From the NCBI GenBank assembly GCA_030152105.1, contig JASLIH010000007.1, positions 1-13,468 of the forward strand: a stretch of DNA of 13,468 nt, given 5' to 3'. The notes beneath the pieces were generated by a model. The model was not told the origin of the DNA and did no database searches. It saw nothing but the letters and a program-made list of their open reading frames with translations. Positions within the stretch are counted from its first letter, which is position 1. Every line of letters starts with the position of its first letter. A program made the position numbers and the translations under genes. This document shows, piece after piece, positions 1 to 7,052 of this stretch. Source of the stretch: Actinomycetes bacterium. GTDB lineage: Bacteria > Actinomycetota > CALGFH01.

Positions 1-279
1 TGCCGTCCACCCGAGGGGCGCCCGGGCTGGCGGGTTGACCTGGTCCCGGCGCACCCCCAGCGCCCCCACCAGCAGCACCAGGTACCCGACGGCGAGCAGC
101 GGCACCGCGAACGCCGCCCCGCCCAGGGCCGGGCGAGCCAGCAGGAACAGGAGCCCACCGGCCACCACCAACCAAGCCCCCGGGTCAGCCGCCGGGGCGG
201 GCCCGGGGGCTGTGGACAACCGGGCGACCCACCCGCGGCGACGGGCGACGCTCCCCCACCGTTGGGTGTTGGTCGTCAT
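1..279 (-). CDS. Membrane protein, partial (runs off left edge)
   Basis: The ATG (277-279) overlaps the TGA stop of the upstream lipoprotein gene by 4 bases (ATGA), which fixes the start and suggests translational coupling. 93 codons are visible and the frame stays open to base 1. The product begins MTTNTQRWGSVARRRGW, has an Ala/Pro-rich stretch at about residues 23-33, then two hydrophobic segments at about 36-50 and 56-77 (LLFLLARPALGG; FAVPLLAVGYLVLLVGALG), followed by basic residues (VRRDQ). It is probably a small integral membrane protein and is the last visible gene of the copper-type operon to its right. The family cannot be recognised from this fragment. Confidence 0.72.
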   Translation of the reverse strand, partial: MTTNTQRWGSVARRRGWVARLSTAPGPAPAADPGAWLVVAGGLLFLLARPALGGAAFAVPLLAVGYLVLLVGALGVRRDQVNPPARAPLGWTA

Positions 280-749
280 CCGGCGACCTCGAAGGCGGCC
301 TGGGTCAGGACCCGGGGGTCGAAGGGGGCGTGGTCGGCGGCGACGAACTCGACCTGGACCACGTGCTGGCCTGGGGGGAGCTGGGGGAGGCGCTGGCGGA
401 GGCCGTAGTTCATGGCGACGAGCTTGCCGTCGACGTAGAGGTGGATGTGGCCCTCGTCGCCCTTGACGCGGGTGGTGGTCTGGTTGACGACCTTGCCGCC
501 GTCGAGCGCGAGGACCAGCTCGGGACGGGTCTGCTTCACCGTCTGGCCCTGGCGGGGTGTCTCGATGGTGAGCTTGGCCGGGCTGCTGGGGCGGTCGGCG
601 GCGACGGCGGACGTGGTGGCTGTCGCGGCCTGGCCGCCGTTGTCGCCGTCGCTGGAGCAGGCGGCGAGGGCCAGGGCCGCGACCACGACCGCCACGGCGG
701 CGGCGCGGAAGCGACGGTTCCGGGGGCGCTGGGTACGGCGTTGCACCAT
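276..749 (-). CDS. Copper-operon lipoprotein with GHIHLYVDG domain
   Basis: 157 residues. A basic N-terminus, a hydrophobic run and the lipobox LALAAC put the lipidated cysteine at C31, so this should be a lipoprotein anchored on the outer face of the membrane. A Ser/Thr/Ala linker follows, then one compact beta-rich domain (about 57-155) with GHIHLYVDG (H101, H103), MNYG (M113), PPGQH (H129) and AADHAPFDP (H140). These His/Met residues could bind a metal, but that is inference. The GH-H-L-DG core resembles DUF4399-like domains often seen beside copC/copD. The start has a GAGGA ribosome site 6-10 bases upstream. It begins 9 bases after the CopC-CopD stop and overlaps the next gene by 4 bases, so it sits in one operon. 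The exact function is unknown. Confidence 0.85.
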   Translation of the reverse strand: MVQRRTQRPRNRRFRAAAVAVVVAALALAACSSDGDNGGQAATATTSAVAADRPSSPAKLTIETPRQGQTVKQTRPELVLALDGGKVVNQTTTRVKGDEGHIHLYVDGKLVAMNYGLRQRLPQLPPGQHVVQVEFVAADHAPFDPRVLTQAAFEVAG

Positions 750-758
750 GGTGGTCCT

Positions 759-2921
759 CTACTCGACGAGCTGTTCGAACCGGCCGCCGCGCTTGCTGCG
801 GCCGGTGGTGGTGTCGATCGCGAACGCCACGCGGCCCAGTTCGAGGTCGACATTGGCGGCGAAGTGCCCTGGGCCGAGGCGGATCAGTGTCAGCGCCTCG
901 GGTGCGCCGGACCCCTTGGTCATCCTAGCGCGGGCCTTGTCGGTGGGCTGCTCGTCGCCGCTGGGGTTGAAGAAGGTGAAGTGGACGGTGTTGGGGCCAG
1001 GTCGGCCGGGGTCGATGTAGCCCTGCAGGGTGCCGCCCGCGGACAGGGTGACGGTGTAGAGGGTCGGCTGGCCGGGCGCCTCGGAGACCTTGACCGGCTG
1101 CGGGGCGGCGCGGGCCTCCAGCTCCATGGGCACGGTGACCGCCGGGCCCGACCCCTCGACCAGGCCGACCACGACCCAGCGCCCGGCGATCGAGAGCTGG
1201 CTGCCCTGAGCGTGCCAGAGGCCGTCGTCAGCCTTGGCCAGGTCGAGGGTCGAGGGCCCGATCTCCGGCTGGCCCCGGGGCGTGAACCGCAGGGCGACCC
1301 GGGTGGCCGGCCAGTCCTCGCCGGAGTCGTAGTCGGTGACCTTGGCGGTGAAGTCGTTCGGGCCGGCGGTGCCCGGCGAGGCGGTGAGGGCGATCCGCAC
1401 CGAGGTGGCGAAGTCGCTCCCCTCGACCTGGACGCTGGGCGGGGCCGGTGGCTTGGCCGAGGCCTGCTCGACCACGAACTTGCCCGGCGGCAGCTGGCTG
1501 AGCACGGCGGTCACGGCCAGGATGCAGGCGGCCAGGGCAATCTCGCCGCGGACGTTGCGGCGCAGGCTGTCGAGGCGCCGGACGCCGCCGGCCAGCGCGG
1601 GCACGACCCGGAAGTGGTTGAGGGCCCCGAGCAGCACCAGCCCGAGGAACAGCGCGACCTTGACGTCGAGGAAGCGCCCGTAGGGCGAGTCGAGCAGCCC
1701 GTGCCAGCCGCCCGCCAGGTGCAGGGCGCGGGAGAGGCCGGTGACCGCGACCAGGCCGAGGACCGGGGCGGCCAGCTTGGAGAAGCGGACCGCCGAGGCC
1801 AGCTGCTCGGGCCGCTCCCGGCCCCGCAGCCCGGCCAGCAGCCAGACCAGCCCGCCGATCCAGGCGCCGACGGCGAGCAGGTGCAGCCACTGCACCAGCA
1901 GGTTGACGCTCCGCAGGGACGACGGCCCAGCCGCGTGCCCGACCAGCACGTGCAGCAGCATCGTGACCCCGGCCGCCACGCCGACGACCACCAGCCTCCA
2001 GGCGTCGACCGGCTCCGGGCCGGGGGGGTTGTGGACCTCCGGCGGCACGCCACCCGGCGGGCGGCTCGGCTCCCCCTCCGGGGGCCCTGCCATCGCCAGG
2101 GCTGGTTCCCGAGTGCCTTCCCGGCGCAGGCCCGCGGCCAGGAACCAGACCGCCACGGCCGTCACCACCACCCCGACGGCCAGCCGGAGGAGCCCCTGGC
2201 CGGTCGAGGAGTCGAGGAGGGTCCCGAGGGGGGCGTCGATGCGGGCCTTCTCGGCCAGGAACCGGGCGATCCCGCCGACGACGGTCAGGGTGGCGGCGAC
2301 AGCCAGCAGCACCCTGGCGCCCGAGGGGAGGACCCTCCCGGTGACGGCCAGGCCGGTGACGGCCACACCGACCAGCATGGTGAGCCCGGCGTAGAGGGCC
2401 AGCCGGGCGGCGGTGGCCGCGGCCGACGGCGTCTGGGTCGCGCCCTGGGGGGCCGCCTGGGCCTGAGGCGTGGCCGTCGGGGCGGGGACCCCGACCCCGA
2501 AGGCGAACGAGCCGGCGGTGACGTGGCCGTCGTCCTTGGAGACGACCCGCCAGCTGACGGTGTAGGTGCCGTCGGCCAGGTCGCCCAGGCCGACCGCGAA
2601 CTGCAGCGGCTCCCCCTCGACCGGGGTGCCGTCGCCTCGCTGGACCGGCTGGCCGCCGGTGTCGAGCACCTGGATGCTGGAGAGGCCGGGCTCGGGCCGC
2701 TCGGTGAAGGTGAGGACGACCCGGCGGGGCGCCTGGTCGAGCGACGCCCCGGCCGCCGGGTCGGACTCGCGCAGCAGCGCGTGGGCGCCCGCCGGCATCC
2801 CCGCGGCCACCAGCCACAGCACAGCCAGGACGGCGGCCAGCCCAGCCCGGCGCATCCACCGGGCGGCCACGAACCCCCGGCCCAGCCACCAGCCGGCGGG
2901 GAGCACCTCGATCGGGCGCAC
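759..2921 (-). CDS. CopC-CopD fusion copper protein with C-terminal YtkA-like domains
   Basis: 720 residues from a GTG preceded by GGAGGAG; an inner start at M23 (2855) would give a more classical signal peptide but has a poorer ribosome site. The signal peptide ends PAGA, leaving His47 as mature residue 1, as in CopC. Residues 47-145 are a CopC domain: HALLRESDP, TFTE, and the late DDGH motif (D131, H133). His-1 plus Asp-x-His is the usual CopC Cu(II) site; no Met-rich Cu(I) site is seen. Residues about 165-478 are a CopD domain with 8 membrane segments (WLHLLAVGAWIGG, DVKVALFLG, NHFRVVP), interrupted by a Pro/Glu-rich loop at about 268-302. The remaining 240 residues are extracytoplasmic: a YtkA/FixH-like beta domain (about 495-600) and a second beta domain. 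YcnJ-type proteins have this general plan. Likely role: copper binding outside and transfer across the membrane. It starts 5 bases after the upstream stop. Confidence 0.93.
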   Translation of the reverse strand: MRPIEVLPAGWWLGRGFVAARWMRRAGLAAVLAVLWLVAAGMPAGAHALLRESDPAAGASLDQAPRRVVLTFTERPEPGLSSIQVLDTGGQPVQRGDGTPVEGEPLQFAVGLGDLADGTYTVSWRVVSKDDGHVTAGSFAFGVGVPAPTATPQAQAAPQGATQTPSAAATAARLALYAGLTMLVGVAVTGLAVTGRVLPSGARVLLAVAATLTVVGGIARFLAEKARIDAPLGTLLDSSTGQGLLRLAVGVVVTAVAVWFLAAGLRREGTREPALAMAGPPEGEPSRPPGGVPPEVHNPPGPEPVDAWRLVVVGVAAGVTMLLHVLVGHAAGPSSLRSVNLLVQWLHLLAVGAWIGGLVWLLAGLRGRERPEQLASAVRFSKLAAPVLGLVAVTGLSRALHLAGGWHGLLDSPYGRFLDVKVALFLGLVLLGALNHFRVVPALAGGVRRLDSLRRNVRGEIALAACILAVTAVLSQLPPGKFVVEQASAKPPAPPSVQVEGSDFATSVRIALTASPGTAGPNDFTAKVTDYDSGEDWPATRVALRFTPRGQPEIGPSTLDLAKADDGLWHAQGSQLSIAGRWVVVGLVEGSGPAVTVPMELEARAAPQPVKVSEAPGQPTLYTVTLSAGGTLQGYIDPGRPGPNTVHFTFFNPSGDEQPTDKARARMTKGSGAPEALTLIRLGPGHFAANVDLELGRVAFAIDTTTGRSKRGGRFEQLVE

Positions 2922-2926
2922 TGCCG

Positions 2927-3577
2927 TCAGCTCCTCCGTCGTAGGGCCAGCACGCCGACCGCGATCGCGGCCAGCAGGCCGAGGACGCCGACGGCCAGGC
3001 CGATCGTCGCCGTCCGGCGGGCGCTGGCGAGCTCGTTGTCGGCCGCCTCGCGGTCGGCGGCCAGGACGGCGTTGATGCGGTCCGTCTCACGGTCCAGCCG
3101 GGTGGTCAGCTGCGAGCCGGTCGGCTCGGGGGCGGGGTACTGGGCCTCGGACGGGTCGACGATCTCGTCGAAGCCGTCCTTGCCCGAGGTGTAGCTCTGG
3201 TCGATCTTCTTGCCGCCGAGCGAGCCGGTGAGCTTGAAGGTGTAGGCGCCGGGCGCGGTCGGGATGAAGAAGGCGCGGTAGTCGCCCGGCTCGCCGAAGT
3301 CGTCGCCGAAGTACGGCTCCAGCGCCATCTGCCTGGGCTCGGCGTCGCCGGTGCTGACGGCGACCTTGAGGCCCTTGGCATCGGTCACGGGTTTGCCGTT
3401 GTTGCTGATCATCACCTGGACGCTGTTGGTCACGCCGGCATAGCCCGGCTCGGTGCCGAAGCCGACCTCGAGGGTGTAGTTGGCGACCTTGTGCTCGCCG
3501 TGGGCCGAGGCTGGCACGCCTAGCAGCGGGACCAGCAGCACGGCCACGACGGCCGCGGCGGCGGTTCTCCTGCTCAT
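2927..3577 (-). CDS. Secreted C-terminally anchored protein of the copper operon
   Basis: 216 residues. An in-frame ATG exists at 3613, but the one at 3577 has GGAGG 5 bases upstream and opens directly into a signal peptide (MSRRTAAAAVVAVLLVP, cleavage after ASA), so it is preferred. The mature protein starts HGEHK, giving a His-rich N-terminus. A beta domain follows (about 30-135; NYTLEVGF, VQVMISNNGKPV, GDYRAFFIPTAPGAYTF), resembling YtkA-like/CopC-neighbour domains. Next come an acidic linker, a likely helical or coiled segment (LTTRLDRETDRINAVLAAD) and a C-terminal membrane helix ending RRRS. It is therefore anchored to the outer face of the membrane. It is the first gene of the operon leading into the CopC-CopD fusion. 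A copper-accessory role is inferred from context and the exposed histidines; the family is not firmly identified. Confidence 0.85.
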   Translation of the reverse strand: MSRRTAAAAVVAVLLVPLLGVPASAHGEHKVANYTLEVGFGTEPGYAGVTNSVQVMISNNGKPVTDAKGLKVAVSTGDAEPRQMALEPYFGDDFGEPGDYRAFFIPTAPGAYTFKLTGSLGGKKIDQSYTSGKDGFDEIVDPSEAQYPAPEPTGSQLTTRLDRETDRINAVLAADREAADNELASARRTATIGLAVGVLGLLAAIAVGVLALRRRS

Positions 3578-3637
3578 GATGTCCTCCACAACCTCTGGCA
3601 CACGCCGATCCATGGCACTGGCGCTCCCGGGGGGCGG

Positions 3638-3659
3638 TTGGGGAAGTGGGCTCCCCCAA
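3638..3659. promoter_or_regulatory. Inverted repeat TTGGGG-N10-CCCCAA before the copper operon
   Basis: Arms TTGGGG (3638-3643) and CCCCAA (3654-3659) pair over 6 bp around a 10-base loop. The element lies between the stop of the membrane-protein gene (3701) and the first copper-operon gene (3577). It could be a terminator for the former, although no T-run follows, or an operator for the latter. CsoR boxes normally have C-tracts first and G-tracts second, the reverse of this order, so a CsoR assignment is not made. The rest of this 123-base gap shows no convincing promoter. Confidence 0.3.
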
Positions 3660-3700
3660 ATGGATCAGGGACCGCGATGGTGCAGTCTCCTACGTGCCCC

Positions 3701-4306
3701 TCAGCGAGCCCAATGCGAGGGCGGTGCCCGGCCGCCCAGCCCGGCAGCGAGGAGGATGGCCGGGCGGACCCAGCCGGTGGGGCGGAGGCGGGCCGGGCGG
3801 TGGTCGGCCCGCTGCAGCCGCCGGCGGCGCAGGGCGCGGCCGGCGACCTCGGCGACCCGCCCGGCCCAGGCCAGGCCGAGGGCCAGGGCGCCCGCGACCA
3901 GCAGCTGGACGGCGATGCCGGTGAGGAGCAGGCGGCCGTTCACCGGGCCGCCCAGCGGGACCCCGGCCGCTGCCCGTTCGATCAGCTCCTGGACCAGGTA
4001 GATGGTGACCTGGAGCAGAGCAAGGCGCGCGACCAGGCGCCCGAGCGGCTCGGCGGACGGCCGGCCCCCTGGGCGCAGGCCGGCCCGGAAGCTGCGGGCG
4101 AGGGTGGCCCCGAGGGACGCCAGGCCGAGCACGATGGCGGCGGCGATCGCCGCCGACCAGTAGGCGTGGCCGCTGCCGGCCAGCACGGCCAGCCGGCGGC
4201 CGGGCTCGGGGACGGCCAGGCCGTAGGCAAGCCCGTGCCCGACCACCGCCCCGGCGACGGCCGCGCCGGCCAGCGGGAGCCGACGGGCCAGACCACGCAA
4301 CTCCAT
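3701..4306 (-). CDS. Uncharacterised polytopic membrane protein
   Basis: 201 residues, about four to five membrane segments. The start chosen is the ATG at 4306; it has no ribosome site, but a TATGCT -10 box lies 6 bases upstream, which suggests a leaderless mRNA. An upstream in-frame ATG at 4390 would overlap cbiO and adds a low-complexity Arg-rich tail, so it is rejected. Notable positions are VVGHGLAYGLA in helix 1, AGSGHAYW in the first loop and helix 2, and LLQVTIYLVQELIER in helix 3; the His, Gln and Glu residues inside or next to helices could bind a metal or heme, which is inference. The C-terminus is basic and ends GGRAPPSHWAR. I recall similar unnamed proteins near copC/YtkA genes in actinobacteria, but no function can be given. 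It sits between the nickel/cobalt importer and the copper operon. Confidence 0.78.
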   Translation of the reverse strand: MELRGLARRLPLAGAAVAGAVVGHGLAYGLAVPEPGRRLAVLAGSGHAYWSAAIAAAIVLGLASLGATLARSFRAGLRPGGRPSAEPLGRLVARLALLQVTIYLVQELIERAAAGVPLGGPVNGRLLLTGIAVQLLVAGALALGLAWAGRVAEVAGRALRRRRLQRADHRPARLRPTGWVRPAILLAAGLGGRAPPSHWAR

Positions 4307-4312
4307 CGGCAA

Positions 4313-4318
4313 AGCATA
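4313..4318 (-). promoter_or_regulatory. -10 box TATGCT for a leaderless transcript
   Basis: TATGCT (TAnnnT class) ends 6 bases before the ATG at 4306. Transcription starting about 7 bases downstream of the box would begin at or beside the A of the ATG. No Shine-Dalgarno sequence is present there and no clear -35 box was found. It would let the membrane-protein gene be expressed independently of cbiMNQO. Confidence 0.45.
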
Positions 4319-4361
4319 CGCGGCCGGGCGAAGGTGCCGGGATCTGCGTCGCCCCGCCCGG

Positions 4362-5108
4362 TCAGCGGGCGCGCAGGGCCGCCGGGTCAAACCCGAAGGG
4401 CAGCTCGAGGCGGTTGGCGGCCAGCAGCTCGGCGTTGGCCAGCAGCTCGGCCGTCGGCCCGTCGGCGGTGATCGCGCCCCCGTTCATGACCAGGGCCCGC
4501 GGGCAGAGCTGGAGGGCGTACGGCAGGTCGTGGGTGACCATCAGAATGGTGACGTCGAGGCCGGTCACGATCTCGGCCAGCTCGCGGCGGCTGGCCGGGT
4601 CCAGGTTGGACGAGGGCTCGTCCAGGATCAGGATGTCCGGCTCCATGGCCAGCACGGTGGCCACCGCCACCCGCCGCCGCTGCCCGAACGACAGGTGGTG
4701 GGGCGGCCGGCCGGCGTGCTCCTCCATGCCCACCGCGGCCAGGGCGGCCTTGACCCTGGTCTCGAGCTCGGCCCCGCGCAGGCCCAGGTTGGCCGGCCCG
4801 AAGGCCACGTCCTCGGCCACCGTTGGCATGAACAGCTGGTCGTCGGGGTCCTGGAAGACGATCCCGACCCGGCGCCTGATCTCCTTGAGGTGCTCGGTGG
4901 CCACCGGCAGCCCGGTCACCACGACCCGCCCAGCGCCCGGCATGAGCACCCCGTTGCACTGGAGGACCAGGGTGGTCTTGCCGGCCCCGTTGGGCCCGAG
5001 CAGGGCCACCCGCTCGCCCCGCTGGATGGCGAAGCTGACACCGAACAGCGCCTGGTGCCCGTCCGGGTAGGCGAAGGCCACGCCCTCGACCTCGAGCGCC
5101 GGCGTCAT
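4362..5108 (-). CDS. cbiO: Nickel/cobalt ECF transporter ATPase CbiO
   Basis: 248 residues. This is the energy-supplying ATPase of an ECF-type metal importer, acting on the cytoplasmic face with CbiQ. All ABC motifs are present: Walker A GPNGAGKTT (38-46), Q-loop VFQDPDDQLF (Q86), signature LSFGQ (139-143), Walker B ILILDEP with E164, and the switch histidine in VTHD (H193). The VFQDPDDQLF form is typical of CbiO/EcfA rather than other ABC ATPases. The start is taken at the ATG at 5108, which overlaps the cbiQ stop (ATGA) and precedes TPALEVEGV; the longer reading to 5177 adds only an Arg/Gly-rich segment lying inside cbiQ. Last gene of the cbiM-N-Q-O operon. Confidence 0.96.
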   Translation of the reverse strand: MTPALEVEGVAFAYPDGHQALFGVSFAIQRGERVALLGPNGAGKTTLVLQCNGVLMPGAGRVVVTGLPVATEHLKEIRRRVGIVFQDPDDQLFMPTVAEDVAFGPANLGLRGAELETRVKAALAAVGMEEHAGRPPHHLSFGQRRRVAVATVLAMEPDILILDEPSSNLDPASRRELAEIVTGLDVTILMVTHDLPYALQLCPRALVMNGGAITADGPTAELLANAELLAANRLELPFGFDPAALRAR

Positions 5109-5872
5109 GGGCGGACCCCCCAGGCGGTGGCGGCGACCAGGGCGGCCATGGCCGGCAGGCAGAGGGCGGCCAGCCACTGGGCCCGGGTCGCGCCCAGGTC
5201 CTCGAGCACCGGCATCGCCCCGGCGTAGCCGCGCGACACCATGGCCAGGTAGACCCGCTCGCCCCGCTCGTAGGAGCGGATGAACAGCGTCCCGGCCGAG
5301 GCCGCCACCGCCCGGGCCTGCCAGATCCAGCGGGGGTCGTGGCCTCGGGAGATGCGGGCGATCCGCATCCGTCTGACCTCGTCGGCGATCACGTCGGCGT
5401 AGCGGACCATGAACCCGGCGATCGTGACGAGCAGCTTGGGCAGCCGCAGGCGCTCAAGGCCTCGCAACAGCTCGGCCACCGGGGTGGTGGCGGCGACGAT
5501 CGCCGAGGCGGCCACCCCAAGGGTTCCCTTGGCGACGATGTTCCACGCTCCCCACAGCCCCCCGACGGCCATCGGCACCCCGAGGACCTCGACCCGTTCG
5601 CCCTGGCCGACGAAGGGCAGGAACACCGCGAACAGCAGGAACGGCAGCTCGATGACCAGGCGCCTGGCCAGCAAGGTGAGCGGCACCCGGCCGACCGTGG
5701 CCACCCCGGCCAGGGCCACGGCGTACAGCCCGAAGGCCCAGAAGGCCTCGCGGGGGGTGGCCACGACGGCGAAGACGAACAGCAGGCTGGCGGCGATCTT
5801 GCACTGGGGCGGGGCACGGTGCAGCGGGCTCGTCCCCGGCAGGTAGAGCGGGTGGGCGTGGCCGGCCCCCAC
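5105..5872 (-). CDS. cbiQ: Nickel/cobalt ECF transporter transmembrane protein CbiQ
   Basis: 255 residues, GTG start 3 bases after the cbiN stop, no ribosome site visible, so probably translated by coupling. Hydrophobic segments at about 27-58, 68-90, 103-130 and 225-252 fit CbiQ/EcfT. The two coupling motifs that contact the ATPase are clear: ARISRG (172-177) and MVSRGY (211-216). An N-terminal HAHP motif (H5, H7) is also present. It links the substrate-binding CbiM-CbiN unit to the CbiO ATPase. It overlaps cbiO by 4 bases. Confidence 0.95.
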   Translation of the reverse strand: MGAGHAHPLYLPGTSPLHRAPPQCKIAASLLFVFAVVATPREAFWAFGLYAVALAGVATVGRVPLTLLARRLVIELPFLLFAVFLPFVGQGERVEVLGVPMAVGGLWGAWNIVAKGTLGVAASAIVAATTPVAELLRGLERLRLPKLLVTIAGFMVRYADVIADEVRRMRIARISRGHDPRWIWQARAVAASAGTLFIRSYERGERVYLAMVSRGYAGAMPVLEDLGATRAQWLAALCLPAMAALVAATAWGVRP

Positions 5873-5875
5873 GGG

Positions 5876-6214
5876 TCAGGGCGCTCGGGTCGGCTGGGCC
5901 CGGTCGTCGCCGCCGGAGCGCATGGCCCGGAGGAGGGCGAACAGCGCCAGCCCGATGCCGAAGGTGACCAGCACGCCGATGAGCCCGGACAGACCGGTGC
6001 TCAGGCGGTCGCCGTTGACACCCTTGACCGCGTACCCGGCCAGCGGCCCGTTCTCGAACAGGTGCTGCCTGGCGTTGGCGGCGAAGCCGTGGTCCTCGGC
6101 GACCTTGTTGAGCCCGTCCGGCGACCCGGACGCGAACCCGCTGACCAGCATGGCCAGCCCGATGGCGACCAGCAGCCCGCCGGCGATGAACAGGCGGAGG
6201 TTGGAGGAGCGCAC
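5876..6214 (-). CDS. cbiN: PDGLE-domain CbiN/NikN-type subunit
   Basis: 112 residues, two membrane helices (about 8-27 and 74-97) flanking an extracytoplasmic loop. The PDGLE-family motif appears as SPDGLNKVAEDHGF (31-44), with PLAGYAVKGV before the second helix. Such proteins are the small accessory subunit of Cbi/NikMNQO importers, needed for metal loading of CbiM. The GTG start is 3 bases after the cbiM stop. A strong AGGAGGTG ribosome site (6224-6231) lies within the end of cbiM, 9 bases upstream. The PDGLE form is common in nickel systems, which mildly favours nickel over cobalt. The symbol nikN would be equally fair. Confidence 0.93.
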   Translation of the reverse strand: MRSSNLRLFIAGGLLVAIGLAMLVSGFASGSPDGLNKVAEDHGFAANARQHLFENGPLAGYAVKGVNGDRLSTGLSGLIGVLVTFGIGLALFALLRAMRSGGDDRAQPTRAP

Positions 6215-6217
6215 GGG

Positions 6218-6919
6218 TCAGCTCACCTCCTCCGCCGTCTCGGCCGGCTTCGGGCCGAGGACCAGCGGCGCCTGGAGGTCGGCGGCCCCGTAGACGAGGT
6301 CGGGGCGGACGCCGAGGACGACGCCGACGGTGAGGGCGGTGATGATCCCCTCGCCGATGCCAATCAGCGTGTGGACGCCCACCATGGCCGCGAACACCGT
6401 CCCGACCGAGGCGCCGCCGCTCCCCCCGATGGCGTACTCGACCACGAACGCGAGCGATGCCAGCACCACCGAGATCCCGGCGGCGATGCCGGCCGCGACG
6501 GTCACCGAGGTCCTGGTCGCCGGCATCGCCCGGCGCAGCAGCAGGAAGACCGCGTAACCGCCCCAGGCGGTGACCAGGGCCATGTTGATGATGTTGAGAC
6601 CGAGGGCGCTGAGGCCGCCGTCGGCGAACAGCAGGCCCTGGACGAGCAGGACCACGGCCACGCACAGCGCCCCCGCCCATGGGCCGACCAGGACGGCAGC
6701 CAGGGCGCCGCCGAGCAGGTGCCCGCTGGTCCCGGCGGCCACCGGGAAGTTGAGCATCTGCACGGCGAAGATGTAGGCGGCGACCAGCCCGGCCAGGGGC
6801 GCCTGGCGCTCCTGGAGCGTTTGGGCGGCGCGGCGCAGGCTGACCCCGACCCCACCGGCGGCCACCGCCCCGGCGGCCAGCGACGTTGGGGCGTTGATGA
6901 AGCCGTCGGGAATGTGCAC
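6218..6919 (-). CDS. cbiM: Nickel/cobalt ECF transporter substrate-binding membrane protein CbiM
   Basis: 233 residues. The GTG at 6919 is the start: GGGAGGG lies just upstream, and it yields MHIPDGFIN, the canonical CbiM/NikM N-terminus in which the free amino group and His2 bind the metal. His67 in TSGHLLGG falls exactly at the number of the third ligand known in NikM2. An open frame continues to 7219, but that would bury the N-terminus, so it is rejected. Several membrane helices follow (LAGLVAAYIFAVQML, ALAAVLVGPWAGALCVAVVLLV, LGLNIINMALVTAWGGYAVF, GVHTLIGIGEGIITALTVGVVL). First gene of the importer operon, preceded by a Nur-like box. The metal is probably Ni(II), possibly Co(II). Confidence 0.96.
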   Translation of the reverse strand: MHIPDGFINAPTSLAAGAVAAGGVGVSLRRAAQTLQERQAPLAGLVAAYIFAVQMLNFPVAAGTSGHLLGGALAAVLVGPWAGALCVAVVLLVQGLLFADGGLSALGLNIINMALVTAWGGYAVFLLLRRAMPATRTSVTVAAGIAAGISVVLASLAFVVEYAIGGSGGASVGTVFAAMVGVHTLIGIGEGIITALTVGVVLGVRPDLVYGAADLQAPLVLGPKPAETAEEVS

Positions 6920-6943
6920 GTGCCCTCCCTTTCCGGCCGGCAC

Positions 6944-6983
6944 CAGTTGCGACCTGGTTGCATCTATAGCCAGCTTGCAACTG
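6944..6983. repeat. Inverted repeat CAGTTGC...GCAACTG in the cbiM/M23 intergenic region
   Basis: CAGTTGC (6944-6950) and GCAACTG (6977-6983) are perfect 7-bp inverted arms separated by 26 bases. They enclose the Nur-like box and the extra TTGCAA half-site. The spacing would allow two repressor dimers on one face of the DNA. The region lies between divergent genes, so both could be affected. Confidence 0.45.
6947..6963. promoter_or_regulatory. Nur-like operator upstream of cbiM
   Basis: The 17 bases TTGCGACCTGGTTGCAT read as TTGCGA-N5-TTGCAT, matching the Streptomyces Nur box as I recall it (tTGCaa-N5-ttGCAA) at 10 of 12 half-site positions. It ends 28 bases before the cbiM GTG, within the expected promoter; a -10-like TATAGAT (6962-6968, minus strand) overlaps its edge. 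An additional half-site TTGCAA is at 6975-6980. It supports metal-dependent repression of the importer. Confidence 0.6.
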
Positions 6984-7039
6984 TAAGGCCGACCCCCGAC
7001 AAGCGCAACGGCTGGTTGGCGGCCCCGCCCACCCGGGCA

Positions 7040-7045
7040 TAGCGT
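7040..7045 (+). promoter_or_regulatory. -10 box TAGCGT, leaderless start of the M23 lipoprotein
   Basis: TAGCGT (TAnnnT class) ends 7 bases before the ATG at 7053. A weak -35 candidate, TTGGCG (7016-7021), lies 18 bases upstream. No Shine-Dalgarno sequence precedes the ATG, which fits a leaderless mRNA. Confidence 0.4.
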
Positions 7046-7052
7046 CCCTTCC

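Noticed and set aside
330..3194. A 954-codon open frame on the plus strand
   Set aside because: It is antisense to the copper operon. The product is a low-complexity Gly/Arg/Asp/Gln string without domains, and the minus-strand genes have signal peptides, family motifs and ribosome sites. It is a GC-rich shadow.
6920..6990. Cobalamin riboswitch before cbiM
   Set aside because: The leader is too short and no B12-box-like sequence is seen. A promoter with a Nur-like box occupies the space.
5339..7042. A 567-codon open frame on the plus strand over cbiMNQ
   Set aside because: The product is rich in Gly/Asp/Gln/Arg repeats and is antisense to four genes with clear motifs.
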